Source: Clostridium sp. CAG:524
Lineage (GTDB): Bacteria > Bacillota_I > Bacilli_A > RF39 > UBA660
NCBI GenBank assembly: GCA_000434555.1
Contig: FR880118.1
Coordinates: 148,013 to 212,012, forward strand
DNA: 64,000 nt
Reading direction: 5' to 3'
A program made the position numbers and the translations under genes. Below are positions 56,038-64,000 of the stretch, in pieces (the stretch's first letter is position 1; every line of letters begins with the position of its first letter). Under the pieces are notes generated by a model. The model was not told the origin of the DNA and made no database searches. It was given only the letters and a program-made list of their open reading frames with translations.

Positions 56038-57425
56038 TTTGCATTATCTAATATATCTCTTGCAGCTACTAATCCTGTTGCGGCAGCTGTTACTATGTTA
56101 CCTGCTTTACCAGCACCATCACCTATAAAGTATATATCATAATCATCTAATTTAAATTTATTATTTGTTGTTATTTCATTACTAAAGAATTTTATTTCTG
56201 GTCCATAAAGTAATGTTTCATCATTATTAACACCTGGTATTATTTTATCAAGTTTTTCTAATCCTTCTAATATATTTGTTATTATTCTATGAGGTAGTAT
56301 TAATGCAAGATCTCCTGCTACGCAATCTTTAAGTGTTGGTTCAATAAATCCTTTATTAATTCTTTTCCATTCACTTCTTCTACCTTTTTTAAGATCACGT
56401 AATGATTGTATAATTGGTTTGCCATCACCTAGAACATTCGCTATTCTAGCAATACTTTCTCCATAAAGTCTAGTATTTGTGGCTGGTTCTGTAAGACCTA
56501 CCTTACTTATAAATGCAAAGTTTGAATTGTTAGATTTTATATCTTTTAATGAGTGTCCATTAACACATATGAATCCATAATAATTTTCTTTTGCTACAAA
56601 TCCTCCTGGATTAGTACAAAATGTTCTTATTTCATCACTATAAGTATCTGTTTTAATAAATATAGTTGGATCATATATAACATTAGTAATATCTTCAAGT
56701 ATTTCTTTACGTACTTCTACTCTTACTCCTATTTCTATACTTTGGCTAGTATACGGAATATTGTATTTATCAGATAACTCTTGTATCCATTTAGCACCAG
56801 TTCTTCCAGGAGCGACTACTACTTTAGAAGATTCTATTTCTTCACCTTTTTCAAATATTATTTTATGTTTATTTTTAGATTCACTTTGTATGTCAACTAC
56901 ATTAGCATTCTCATATATTTCTACTCCGTGACTCTCTAAATAATCAGTGAATTCTTTAATATATGTTGGTAATTTATCACTACCTAAATGTTTTTGTTTT
57001 ATAAGAAGTAATCTTGCTCCTGTTTTAGCAACTTCTTTTTTTAATTGAAATGCTTCATCTAGATTAGATGGATATATTTCACTATCCATATGAAATTTAT
57101 TAAATATTTTTTCAGTATCATCTATTAAGTTATATGCTTCACTTTCACTCATGTATTTAAATAAATCACTTTTACCTAATTTAGGAATAAAATTAAGTTT
57201 TCCATCAGAGAAAGTTCCAGCACCTCCATATCCTGATAATATTTGGCAAACTTTACAATTAACACATTTTCCGCCATTAACTTTCATAGGACACATTCTT
57301 GTTTCTGCTTTGTGTCCTTTATCAATTAAAGCTACTTTTAAATTCTTATTGTTTTGAATTAATTCATAAGCACAAAATAATCCTCCAGGACCTGCACCTA
57401 TTATTGCTACATCATATTTTTTCAT
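56019..57425 (-). CDS. FAD-dependent dehydrogenase, COG2509 type
   Basis: A 468-aa flavoprotein. The dinucleotide motif VAIIGAGPGGLFCAYEL is at the N-terminus, the cysteine cluster CPMKVNGGKCVNCKVC (about residues 46-61) follows, and the C-terminal FAD motif is DYDIYFIGDGAGKAGNIVTAAATGL. The family is widespread and uncharacterised. AAGGAG precedes the ATG, 9 nt after the acyl-CoA ligase stop, so cotranscription is likely. Confidence 0.88.
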   Translation of the reverse strand: MKKYDVAIIGAGPGGLFCAYELIQNNKNLKVALIDKGHKAETRMCPMKVNGGKCVNCKVCQILSGYGGAGTFSDGKLNFIPKLGKSDLFKYMSESEAYNLIDDTEKIFNKFHMDSEIYPSNLDEAFQLKKEVAKTGARLLLIKQKHLGSDKLPTYIKEFTDYLESHGVEIYENANVVDIQSESKNKHKIIFEKGEEIESSKVVVAPGRTGAKWIQELSDKYNIPYTSQSIEIGVRVEVRKEILEDITNVIYDPTIFIKTDTYSDEIRTFCTNPGGFVAKENYYGFICVNGHSLKDIKSNNSNFAFISKVGLTEPATNTRLYGESIARIANVLGDGKPIIQSLRDLKKGRRSEWKRINKGFIEPTLKDCVAGDLALILPHRIITNILEGLEKLDKIIPGVNNDETLLYGPEIKFFSNEITTNNKFKLDDYDIYFIGDGAGKAGNIVTAAATGLVAARDILDNAKKTMKK

Positions 57426-57434
57426 ATATTCTCC

Positions 57435-59252
57435 TTACTTTGATTCTTTTTCAAGTTCTCTATATGCTACCTTACCTACTAATGTTTTAGGAAGTGATTC
57501 TCTAAATTCATATACTGCAGGTAATGAATATCTTGCTAAATTCTTTTCACAATGAAGTCTTATACTTTTTTCAACATCTTTACTAGGCTTAACTCCATCT
57601 TTAAGCACAATATATGCTTTTGCTACCTGTACCTTTTTAGGATGAGGAATACCTATTACTGTACTTGTAAACACATCAGGATGACTATTTATTATTGTTT
57701 CTATATAACTTGGATATAAATTATATCCATTAGAAATTATTATTCTTTTAACTCTTTGTTTAAAATATACAAATCCATCTTTATCCATAGAGCCTACATC
57801 TCCAGTATGAAGCCAAGTTCTACCATCTTCATGTATTTGTAATGTTTGAATAGTTTCTTCTAGGTTATTTAAGTATCCCATCATAACAGTTGGTCCGCTT
57901 ATACATATTTCTCCGTCTTCTCCATATGGTACTTCATCATGAGTTCCAACTCTTACTACTTTTATATATGTATCAGGAAATGGTACTCCTATTGAACTTT
58001 CTCTATATTCGCCTGTAGGTGTAACACATATCGCAGCACTTGCTTCAGTAAGGCCATAACCAACTCTTATTTCAGCATTACTTCCATGTTCACGAAAATA
58101 TGTATCAACTTTATTTTTTAAGTCTTTTGACATAAAGTCTCCACCACTTATCGCACTTTTAAGCTTTGATAAATCATTTTTTCCCATCGATGTTTTAGTA
58201 AGTGATTCAAATAATGATGGAACTCCACATACAATTGATATTTTATGTTTATGAAGTAGCCTTCCAAAATCTTTAGGATTAAAATTTGGTACTAATACTA
58301 CTCTCATACCACAACCTAGTGTTGTATGTATACATACTCCAAGACCAAATCCATGAAATATTGGAAGTATTGCAAGAATAGATTCACCTTCACCTGATTG
58401 CTCTATCATTTTATGACAACTAAGTGCTAAAGCATTAAAATTCATATTAGTAAGTAATATTCCTTTAGGATCACCACTTGTTCCTCCACTATAAAGTATA
58501 ACAGCCGGATCATTTGCTCCTTTTAGGCATGCTATCTCACCTTGATAATCGTATCCATAATTTATAAATTCATTCCAAGTCATTATATCATCAGTTAATT
58601 CTATTTTAGGAACAGTACCTCTATTTTTAAATTTATATAAGAATTTTTTTATTGTTTTTAAACTATCTCCAGCTGATGCGATAACTATTTTTTTAATACA
58701 TGTATTATCTACTATATTATGAACTTTATCATATACTAAATCTAATGATAAAAGAAATGTTGCTCCTGAACCATTAATATAATTTTGAATTTCTTTTTCT
58801 GCTGATAATGGGTGTATTAATGAAACTAATGCTCCTACCATATTAGCTGCATAAAACATAAGTATTGCTTCTGGTGTATTAGGCATACATATAGCAATAG
58901 TATCTCCTTCTTTTACACCTTGACTCTTTAGTGATTTTGCTGTGTCCCTTATCATTTCATAGAATGCTCTATATGTATATGTTCTTCCATAATATTCTAT
59001 TGCTATATTTTCAGGATATCTTGCTACTGCTTCTAAAAAGTATCCTACCATTGTACCTTTAGGATAATTTAAATGTGCTGGTACTCCTTCTTTATAATAT
59101 TTTAGCCATGGTGTTTTTATATTATTTTTTTTATTAAGTTTTTCTTCTTTTTTAATTTCTTTTTTGAAGTTTTTCTCTTCAATTTTTTTAAGTTTTTCTT
59201 GTTTTTTTAATTCTTTCTTTTCTTCTTTACTCATCAATTTCGATTCTTGCAT
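57435..59252 (-). CDS. AMP-forming acyl-CoA ligase
   Basis: 605 aa. A Lys/Glu-rich N-terminal helix (about 1-45), then the ANL fold: VILYSGGTSGDPKG (P-loop), GYGLTEASAA, TWLHTGDVG and the final KTLVGKVAYREL with the catalytic lysine. It resembles long-chain fatty acid ligases. GGAGG 9 nt before the ATG at 59252 sets the start; the frame extends to 59285. The start lies inside the upstream acyltransferase-like gene (26-nt overlap). Confidence 0.9.
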   Translation of the reverse strand: MQESKLMSKEEKKELKKQEKLKKIEEKNFKKEIKKEEKLNKKNNIKTPWLKYYKEGVPAHLNYPKGTMVGYFLEAVARYPENIAIEYYGRTYTYRAFYEMIRDTAKSLKSQGVKEGDTIAICMPNTPEAILMFYAANMVGALVSLIHPLSAEKEIQNYINGSGATFLLSLDLVYDKVHNIVDNTCIKKIVIASAGDSLKTIKKFLYKFKNRGTVPKIELTDDIMTWNEFINYGYDYQGEIACLKGANDPAVILYSGGTSGDPKGILLTNMNFNALALSCHKMIEQSGEGESILAILPIFHGFGLGVCIHTTLGCGMRVVLVPNFNPKDFGRLLHKHKISIVCGVPSLFESLTKTSMGKNDLSKLKSAISGGDFMSKDLKNKVDTYFREHGSNAEIRVGYGLTEASAAICVTPTGEYRESSIGVPFPDTYIKVVRVGTHDEVPYGEDGEICISGPTVMMGYLNNLEETIQTLQIHEDGRTWLHTGDVGSMDKDGFVYFKQRVKRIIISNGYNLYPSYIETIINSHPDVFTSTVIGIPHPKKVQVAKAYIVLKDGVKPSKDVEKSIRLHCEKNLARYSLPAVYEFRESLPKTLVGKVAYRELEKESK

Positions 59253-60105
59253 CTGCTCTATCCTCCAGTAATTCAGGGTTATCAAGTATATATTCTAACA
59301 CTTTAATTGATTTAGCGAAATAGTATCCATCAGCAATTCTTTCATCCATATTAACTCCAAAATCACATACGTCTATTATTTTCTCTTTACCATCTTTATC
59401 AATTACTTTAGATTTATGTATCATACCCATTGTAGCAATTATAGAACTTGTACCAAAGTTAACAATATTATGATATATAGAGCCAATCTTAAAATTACCT
59501 AAGTTTGATAAAATAACACTACTATAATATAAGTTATCTTTAGTAATAGATTCAGGCAACCATCCATGTTTATCTAAAAATTTAAGTGCTCCTGTTACTA
59601 TCATTCTTATTAATTTAGGAAGTTTACCTACTACATCAACTATATTGTTTGTATTTTCTTTCTTTTCACCTTTTTTACTATTTCTTATTTTAGCAACTCT
59701 TTTTGTAATTTTATCTCTTAATGTAAATATATTATCATCTTTATCTACTTTTATATTTATCATTACTTCTTCAGAGTCTTCTTCAAATGCTATTTTAGCT
59801 ACGAATGCTATTATAACATCATTTCTATCATAGAAAGTTCTATTTGCTACAAATCTATTTAAAAGAGGTTTATTGTATATTGTTTTAGCAAAAGCCATTG
59901 CAAAAGCATGAAAGTATGTAATCTTATCATCGGGGTGTTCTTTCTTATATTTTTCTACATATTTTATTAATTTAGTAACATCTATTTCTTTATTCATATA
60001 GACATCACTATCACATCTTTCAGGCTTAATATCTATCATTACATTATGTAACCCATCAAGATTTCTTACCTTTTTAGCATCTTTTCTATCGCCTATTCTT
60101 TTCAT
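59227..60105 (-). CDS. 2-oxoacid dehydrogenase acyltransferase-like (E2 catalytic fold) protein
   Basis: A 292-aa chloramphenicol-acetyltransferase-fold protein resembling the E2 catalytic domain, without lipoyl or peripheral-subunit-binding domains. The end (MDERIADGYYFAKSIKVLEYILDNPELL) aligns with the E2 motif DHRxxDG, but the catalytic His is replaced by Glu (about residue 255). It is translationally coupled to the acyl-CoA ligase, suggesting an acyl-handling role with unusual chemistry or a non-enzymatic role. The ATG at 60105 has AGGTG 4 nt upstream. Confidence 0.8.
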   Translation of the reverse strand: MKRIGDRKDAKKVRNLDGLHNVMIDIKPERCDSDVYMNKEIDVTKLIKYVEKYKKEHPDDKITYFHAFAMAFAKTIYNKPLLNRFVANRTFYDRNDVIIAFVAKIAFEEDSEEVMINIKVDKDDNIFTLRDKITKRVAKIRNSKKGEKKENTNNIVDVVGKLPKLIRMIVTGALKFLDKHGWLPESITKDNLYYSSVILSNLGNFKIGSIYHNIVNFGTSSIIATMGMIHKSKVIDKDGKEKIIDVCDFGVNMDERIADGYYFAKSIKVLEYILDNPELLEDRADARIEIDE

Positions 60106-60428
60106 AATACACCTCATTCTACATACTTAATTATAAAGAAAAAGTGGTAATAATGCAAATAAAGTTAATAATTTATGTAAAATAGAAAAAATAAAATTCT
60201 ATTTAAAAAAGTGATAATTCAATTTTAATCTATTTTATACGTAATAATTGTATTTTTGGATAGTCTATTGACTATATTATCTAATTTTGACATATACTTT
60301 TGAACCTAAAATTGAGTTTTAGGTGATTTGATTTAATATTTTATATATGCTACATTATCTATCGAAGTACTTAGGCTAAGCGTTACCTACTCTTATATCG
60401 TAAAAAATTTAATGGAGGTAGAGAAATT

Positions 60429-60497
60429 ATGGATAAGAAAGATTTATTAATCTTCATTCAAGACATAATTATCATTTTATTAATCATTTTTGGTTAA
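60429..60497 (+). CDS. Hydrophobic 22-aa peptide, type I toxin-like
   Basis: A frame MDKKDLLIFIQD followed by an unbroken Ile/Leu/Phe stretch. A perfect GGAGGT (60414-60419) lies 9 nt upstream, far better than chance. The leader has a hairpin (60305-60323) and TACCT (60384-60388), which can pair with the ribosome binding site (AGGTA, 60416-60420). A minus-strand transcript could end just downstream (60497-60526). These are traits of type I toxin loci. The rest of 60118-60602 holds AT-rich promoter DNA for the acyltransferase-like operon and no other gene seen. Confidence 0.5.
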   Translation: MDKKDLLIFIQDIIIILLIIFG

Positions 60498-60526
60498 TAA
60501 AAAACGCCTAACACTATAAGTTAGGC
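60497..60526 (-). terminator. Terminator of antiporter transcript or antisense RNA
   Basis: 7-bp stem 60506-60512/60520-60526 with a T run on the minus strand. A second hairpin lies at 60545-60578 (GTGA/TCAC outside, AGCC/GGCT inside) between this and the antiporter stop. It may be the antiporter 3' UTR or part of a separate small RNA. Confidence 0.65.
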
Positions 60527-60602
60527 AAAAAACAACTTTAAATTGTGATGTCTAGCCATCAGAGGCTCTGCACTTCACTAAATATATATAATCATGGACA
60601 TA

Positions 60603-61565
60603 TCAAAATATCAACATATATCCATAATACAAACAAAATAATAATATCATTATTATTCCTTCTTTTCTTGACAATACTTTATCATTTCTAGCAAACAAAT
60701 ATAAAATAGATGCAGCAAGTTGTACTGCTAAAATATCAATAAGAGTAAACGATACAGAAGAAAATCCACCATAAATTAACAGAGGAAGTCCAAGTACTAT
60801 CCCTATATTAAATATATTCGTACCAATTATATTACCAAGAGCTATATCAAACTCGCCTTTCTTTGACGCAACAACTGTCATAGTCATTTCAGGAAGAGAC
60901 GTTCCAATTACAACAACTGTCATAGTTATAAACTTAGTACTAACATTAAGTGCTTCTGCTAAAACTTTTGCATTATTAACAACTAAATCACTTGCAAGTA
61001 TTATTCCAAATGTACATCCAACTATTAAAAGTATAGATGTCATTATATTAAACTGAGGTTTATTATATTCAAAAAATCCTTGTTTAGATTTAACAACAGA
61101 AACTATGTAAAATATAAATAATAAGAAAAAGAATATAAATAGCACTCCATCTGATCTACTTAATATAAAGCTATCAGGAGTTCTACCTATATAATGTGAA
61201 ATTATCGATAAAGAAAACATTGTTGTTACAACAAGTAAAATAGGTAATTCTTTTTTAGTAACTTCTTTTTTTACTCTAATCGGACATATCGTAGCCGCTA
61301 GTCCAACTATTAACAAGATATTAACAACGTTACTTCCAAGTACATTAGCGAGTGCTATATCACCTGCTCCACCTCTTATACTTTGAAAAGAAATAGCAAG
61401 TTCAGGAGCACAAGTACCAAAAGCCGCAACAGTAAGAGCAATCATCATTTTAGACATCTTAAAACTAGTAGCAATTGAACTAACTGCATCTACAAATATA
61501 TCTGAACATTTTATTAACACAAAAAATCCTATTAACAATAATATTATTGATACAACTATCTCCAT
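60603..61565 (-). CDS. CaCA family calcium/sodium antiporter (YrbG-like)
   Basis: A 320-aa exchanger with about ten membrane segments in two inverted repeats. The alpha-repeats TVAAFGTCAPELAISFQS with ALANVLGSNVVN, and VVIGTSLPEMTMTVVA with ALGNIIGTNIFN, carry the Glu and Asn ion ligands. The family exports Ca2+ or exchanges other cations for Na+ or H+. GGGGA precedes the ATG. Confidence 0.93.
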   Translation of the reverse strand: MEIVVSIILLLIGFFVLIKCSDIFVDAVSSIATSFKMSKMMIALTVAAFGTCAPELAISFQSIRGGAGDIALANVLGSNVVNILLIVGLAATICPIRVKKEVTKKELPILLVVTTMFSLSIISHYIGRTPDSFILSRSDGVLFIFFFLLFIFYIVSVVKSKQGFFEYNKPQFNIMTSILLIVGCTFGIILASDLVVNNAKVLAEALNVSTKFITMTVVVIGTSLPEMTMTVVASKKGEFDIALGNIIGTNIFNIGIVLGLPLLIYGGFSSVSFTLIDILAVQLAASILYLFARNDKVLSRKEGIIMILLFCLYYGYMLIF

Positions 61566-61629
61566 CTTTATTCCCCTATTCTATAATTATTATAATATAT
61601 AAATTATATTTTTACAATTTAAAACTAGA

Positions 61630-62580
61630 TTATTCATCTAGTTCTTCAAGTTCATCTGGTTCTATGTTATTTTCAAATAGTTTTTCTATATTTTTAGTTG
61701 GAAGTAACATATCGTTATCTTTATTAATTTTTATTTCAAATTTTTTAGATTCATGAGTAAGTTCATCTCCATCTATACACCATGAAGGAGGCACTTCATC
61801 AAATTCTAATTTTATATTATCTGTCTTATAATATTTAAATACAGGAATATCTTCAAGTTTTCTATGTGTTAAATAATAAACTGCTCTTATAATATCCCAT
61901 TTATTTTTAATATCACAAAGTAATACTTCAAATTTATTATCATCTAGTTTAACATCATCATATATATTATTAAGACCACCAACTCTATTTGAATTAGTTA
62001 TAAATATAAATGAGAATCTATCCTCATGTGTTTCACCATTTACTGTGTATTTTACATTATAAAATTGTAATTTTTGCCTTAATTGTTTTATACCATATAT
62101 AGCATAAGCAAATTTACCATATTTTTCTTTTAGCTTTCTAGGTGTACTATAAGAAATGTCTACCCATGCGCCTATACAAGCTACATATACAAAAGGATTA
62201 CCATTTAAAAGGCATACATCTATATTTTTTCTTGCTCCATTCAAAAGCATAACTAAATTTCTTGTAGTACTCCCAGTAAGTCCATACATATGTGCTACAT
62301 CATTAACACTACCAAGTGGAAGATGACCTAGTAATAATGGCTTACTTCTTTCAATATTACCAGATATTACCTCATTTAAAGTTCCATCTCCTCCAGCACA
62401 TATAAGTAAATCTACATCTTTTAATTTTTTAGTTATTTCTTTCGCATGACCCTTGTATTCAGTATAAATTATATCTACTTCATAACCATAATTTTCAAAT
62501 ACTTTGTATAACTTCTTAATATCATTTCTGTTTGTTAATTTACCACTATTTGGATTGTAAATTAATACACATTTCATCAT
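61630..62580 (-). CDS. YegS/DagK-type lipid kinase
   Basis: A 316-aa soluble kinase of the diacylglycerol kinase catalytic family. VLIYNPNSGK at the N-terminus, the phosphate motif CAGGDGTLNEVISG (about residues 62-75), LLGHLPLGSVNDVA and the late WCIDGDEL are conserved. It phosphorylates diacylglycerol or related lipids. A Glu/Asp-rich tail ends it. AAAGGA is 8 nt before the ATG. Confidence 0.92.
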   Translation of the reverse strand: MMKCVLIYNPNSGKLTNRNDIKKLYKVFENYGYEVDIIYTEYKGHAKEITKKLKDVDLLICAGGDGTLNEVISGNIERSKPLLLGHLPLGSVNDVAHMYGLTGSTTRNLVMLLNGARKNIDVCLLNGNPFVYVACIGAWVDISYSTPRKLKEKYGKFAYAIYGIKQLRQKLQFYNVKYTVNGETHEDRFSFIFITNSNRVGGLNNIYDDVKLDDNKFEVLLCDIKNKWDIIRAVYYLTHRKLEDIPVFKYYKTDNIKLEFDEVPPSWCIDGDELTHESKKFEIKINKDNDMLLPTKNIEKLFENNIEPDELEELDE

Positions 62581-62691
62581 ATTATCATTCCTTTGTATAA
62601 TTTTATTATAACACCCTTAAAAATATAAGTAAACTTGTGTTTTGTTTAAAATGTAAAGCATATAATATCAATTTTGGTTTATAATAATATT

Positions 62692-64000
62692 ATGAAGAAG
62701 TTTAAGAATAAGAAAAAATATATAAATAATAAAAAAAATGATAATAATAAGTTTAATATTGTTAGTGTTATCTCTATGGTATTAATTGTTTTAATATGTT
62801 CAAGTATACTTATCTTTGTTGGATTTTCTATGTATATTTATATGAATGCTCCTGAATTTAATACATCATTACTTTATAAGAATGAATCTTCTAATATATA
62901 TGATAATAAAGGTGATTTGATTGCTAGTATAGGCAGTGAGAAAAGACAAATTGTTAAATATGATGAACTTCCAGAAGTACTTATTGATGCGATTGTTGCA
63001 ACTGAAGACTCAAGATTTTTTACTCATGATGGCGTTGATATATATAGATTTACTAAAGCGGGCCTTGGTTATTTAACTGGTACTAATGAAGGTGGGGCTT
63101 CTACTTTAACAATGCAAATATCTAAAAATACATTTACTAGTAAAGATGCTGAAGGATTTAAAGGACTTGTTCGTAAGTTTACTGATATATACATGTCTAT
63201 TTTCAATATTGAAAAAGATTATTCAAAAGAAGAAATAATGGAATTTTATGTTAATTCTCCATATTTAGGTGCAGGTAGTTATGGTGTCGTTACTGCTGCT
63301 AAAACATATTTTAATAAAAATATTAGCAATTTAACACTTGTTGAAGCGGCTATGATTGCTGGTATGTTTCAAGCACCTGGTGAATATGACCCATATGTTA
63401 ATCCTGAAAAAACAAATGTAAGAAAAAACGAAGTAATTGATTTAATGTATAGACATGGATATATTACTGAAAGTGAAATGGATGCTGCTAAACGTAAAGA
63501 TGTAAGTGAAATAATTGTTAAAAATAATACTAATATTAACAAATACCAAGGATTTATTGATACAGTTGTTCAAGAAGTAATAGATAGAACTGGTGATAAT
63601 CCATATCTTGTATCAATGGATATATATTCTACGATGAATGCTAGTAAACAAGATGTTATAAATGATTTTTATAAGAATCATAAGTTTAAAGATGATAAAG
63701 TCCAAGTAGGAATTGGTATTGTTGATAATAAAACTGGAGCTATTATTGCTGTTGGTGCAGGTAGACATAAAAATAGTGAAATGAGTTTGAATTATGCCAC
63801 TCAAATAAAAAGACACCCTGGAAGTACTGCAAAGCCATTATTTGATTATGGACCTGGTATGGAATATAAAAACTGGTCAACATATACTCCATTTGTTGAT
63901 AAACCTGTTAGTTATACAGGTGGTGGAGTTATGAGAAATGTTGATGGTCGTTATCAAGGATTCTTAACTCTTGAACAATGTTTAGTTAGATCAAGAAATA
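62692..64000 (+). CDS. Class A penicillin-binding protein (transglycosylase/transpeptidase), 3' cut by window edge
   Basis: A cell-wall polymerase of the PBP1a/PBP2a type; 436 codons lie in the window and the frame continues beyond. A basic N-terminal tail and membrane anchor (about residues 24-50) come first. The GT51 domain has ATEDSRFFTHDGVD (catalytic Glu), GASTLTMQISKN, KEEIMEFYVNSPYLGAGSYGV and VEAAMIAGMFQAP. The transpeptidase domain begins with HPGSTAKPL, containing the active Ser of SxxK. No ribosome binding site is evident before the ATG. Confidence 0.93.
   Translation, partial: MKKFKNKKKYINNKKNDNNKFNIVSVISMVLIVLICSSILIFVGFSMYIYMNAPEFNTSLLYKNESSNIYDNKGDLIASIGSEKRQIVKYDELPEVLIDAIVATEDSRFFTHDGVDIYRFTKAGLGYLTGTNEGGASTLTMQISKNTFTSKDAEGFKGLVRKFTDIYMSIFNIEKDYSKEEIMEFYVNSPYLGAGSYGVVTAAKTYFNKNISNLTLVEAAMIAGMFQAPGEYDPYVNPEKTNVRKNEVIDLMYRHGYITESEMDAAKRKDVSEIIVKNNTNINKYQGFIDTVVQEVIDRTGDNPYLVSMDIYSTMNASKQDVINDFYKNHKFKDDKVQVGIGIVDNKTGAIIAVGAGRHKNSEMSLNYATQIKRHPGSTAKPLFDYGPGMEYKNWSTYTPFVDKPVSYTGGGVMRNVDGRYQGFLTLEQCLVRSRN

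Noticed and set aside
63613..63816. Minus-strand frame within the class A penicillin-binding protein
   Set aside because: Shadow of the strong plus-strand gene; the conserved transglycosylase and SxxK motifs define the true strand.

Overview
The window reads as a chromosome segment of an AT-rich, low-GC Gram-positive bacterium of class Bacilli, most likely an uncultured gut lineage near Erysipelotrichales, RFN20 or RF39 (inference). Supporting points are very low GC, strong GGAGG ribosome binding sites, the standard code (TGA is a stop), Firmicutes gene neighbourhoods (rplI-dnaB; parA-parB-DUF951-ychF), spore-coat genes (cotJ operon, two CotF-like proteins, a Cse60-like protein) and a MurE with the DNPR motif of meso-diaminopimelate-adding enzymes. 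Phosphoketolase suggests heterofermentative carbon flow. rplI/dnaB at one end and parAB at the other suggest that the window lies near the replication origin.

Layout. 0-9 kb: dnaB (cut by the edge), rplI, a tail-anchored protein, a Cse60-like protein, then a ligA operon with a solute-sensing GGDEF protein and a YihY membrane protein. 9.1-9.3 kb: an unusual tRNA-Gly. About 9.2-17.9 kb: an integrative mobilizable element with a large serine recombinase, an oriT-like region and a MobV relaxase. Its cargo is a fused cytosine methyltransferase/restriction nuclease and a caspase-like protease, with a candidate small RNA transcribed divergently from the protease. 17.9-31.6 kb: an accessory region with an HD-kinase fusion, a RyR-like protein, a minimal sirtuin-like protein, a GyrI-like protein, an RsgA-type GTPase, two different transglutaminase-like proteins (one fused to ASCH), a tandem HD protein, and a DNA-repair radical SAM pair translationally coupled to a divergent GroEL-like chaperonin.

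31.8-49.4 kb: mostly housekeeping and envelope genes, namely mscL, an EamA transporter, an orphan MraZ-like regulator, murE, phosphoketolase, tsaE, cotJ (CotJA and CotJB fused), an ABC exporter, a single-domain AAA+ protein, tRNA-Asn, feoAB, a HAAS-domain membrane protein, a secreted nuclease and CotF-like genes. 49.4-64 kb: hsp20 under a perfect CIRCE operator, a decayed DUF6273-type gene, ychF, an AbgT transporter, DUF951, parB, parA, a zinc metalloprotease, a COG2509 flavoprotein, an acyl-CoA ligase overlapping an acyltransferase-like gene, a candidate type I toxin-like peptide, a CaCA antiporter, a YegS-like lipid kinase, and a class A penicillin-binding protein cut by the right edge.

The most interesting material is (1) the mobile element pairing a one-polypeptide restriction-modification system, which keeps an internal start for the nuclease, with a caspase-like effector and a small RNA; (2) the HD-kinase/RyR operon beside a sirtuin-like gene that seems to lack the catalytic histidine; (3) the GroEL-like protein coupled to DNA-repair genes; and (4) the short hydrophobic peptide locus near 60.4 kb. 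All functional statements are read from sequence motifs and family knowledge. No database search was run.
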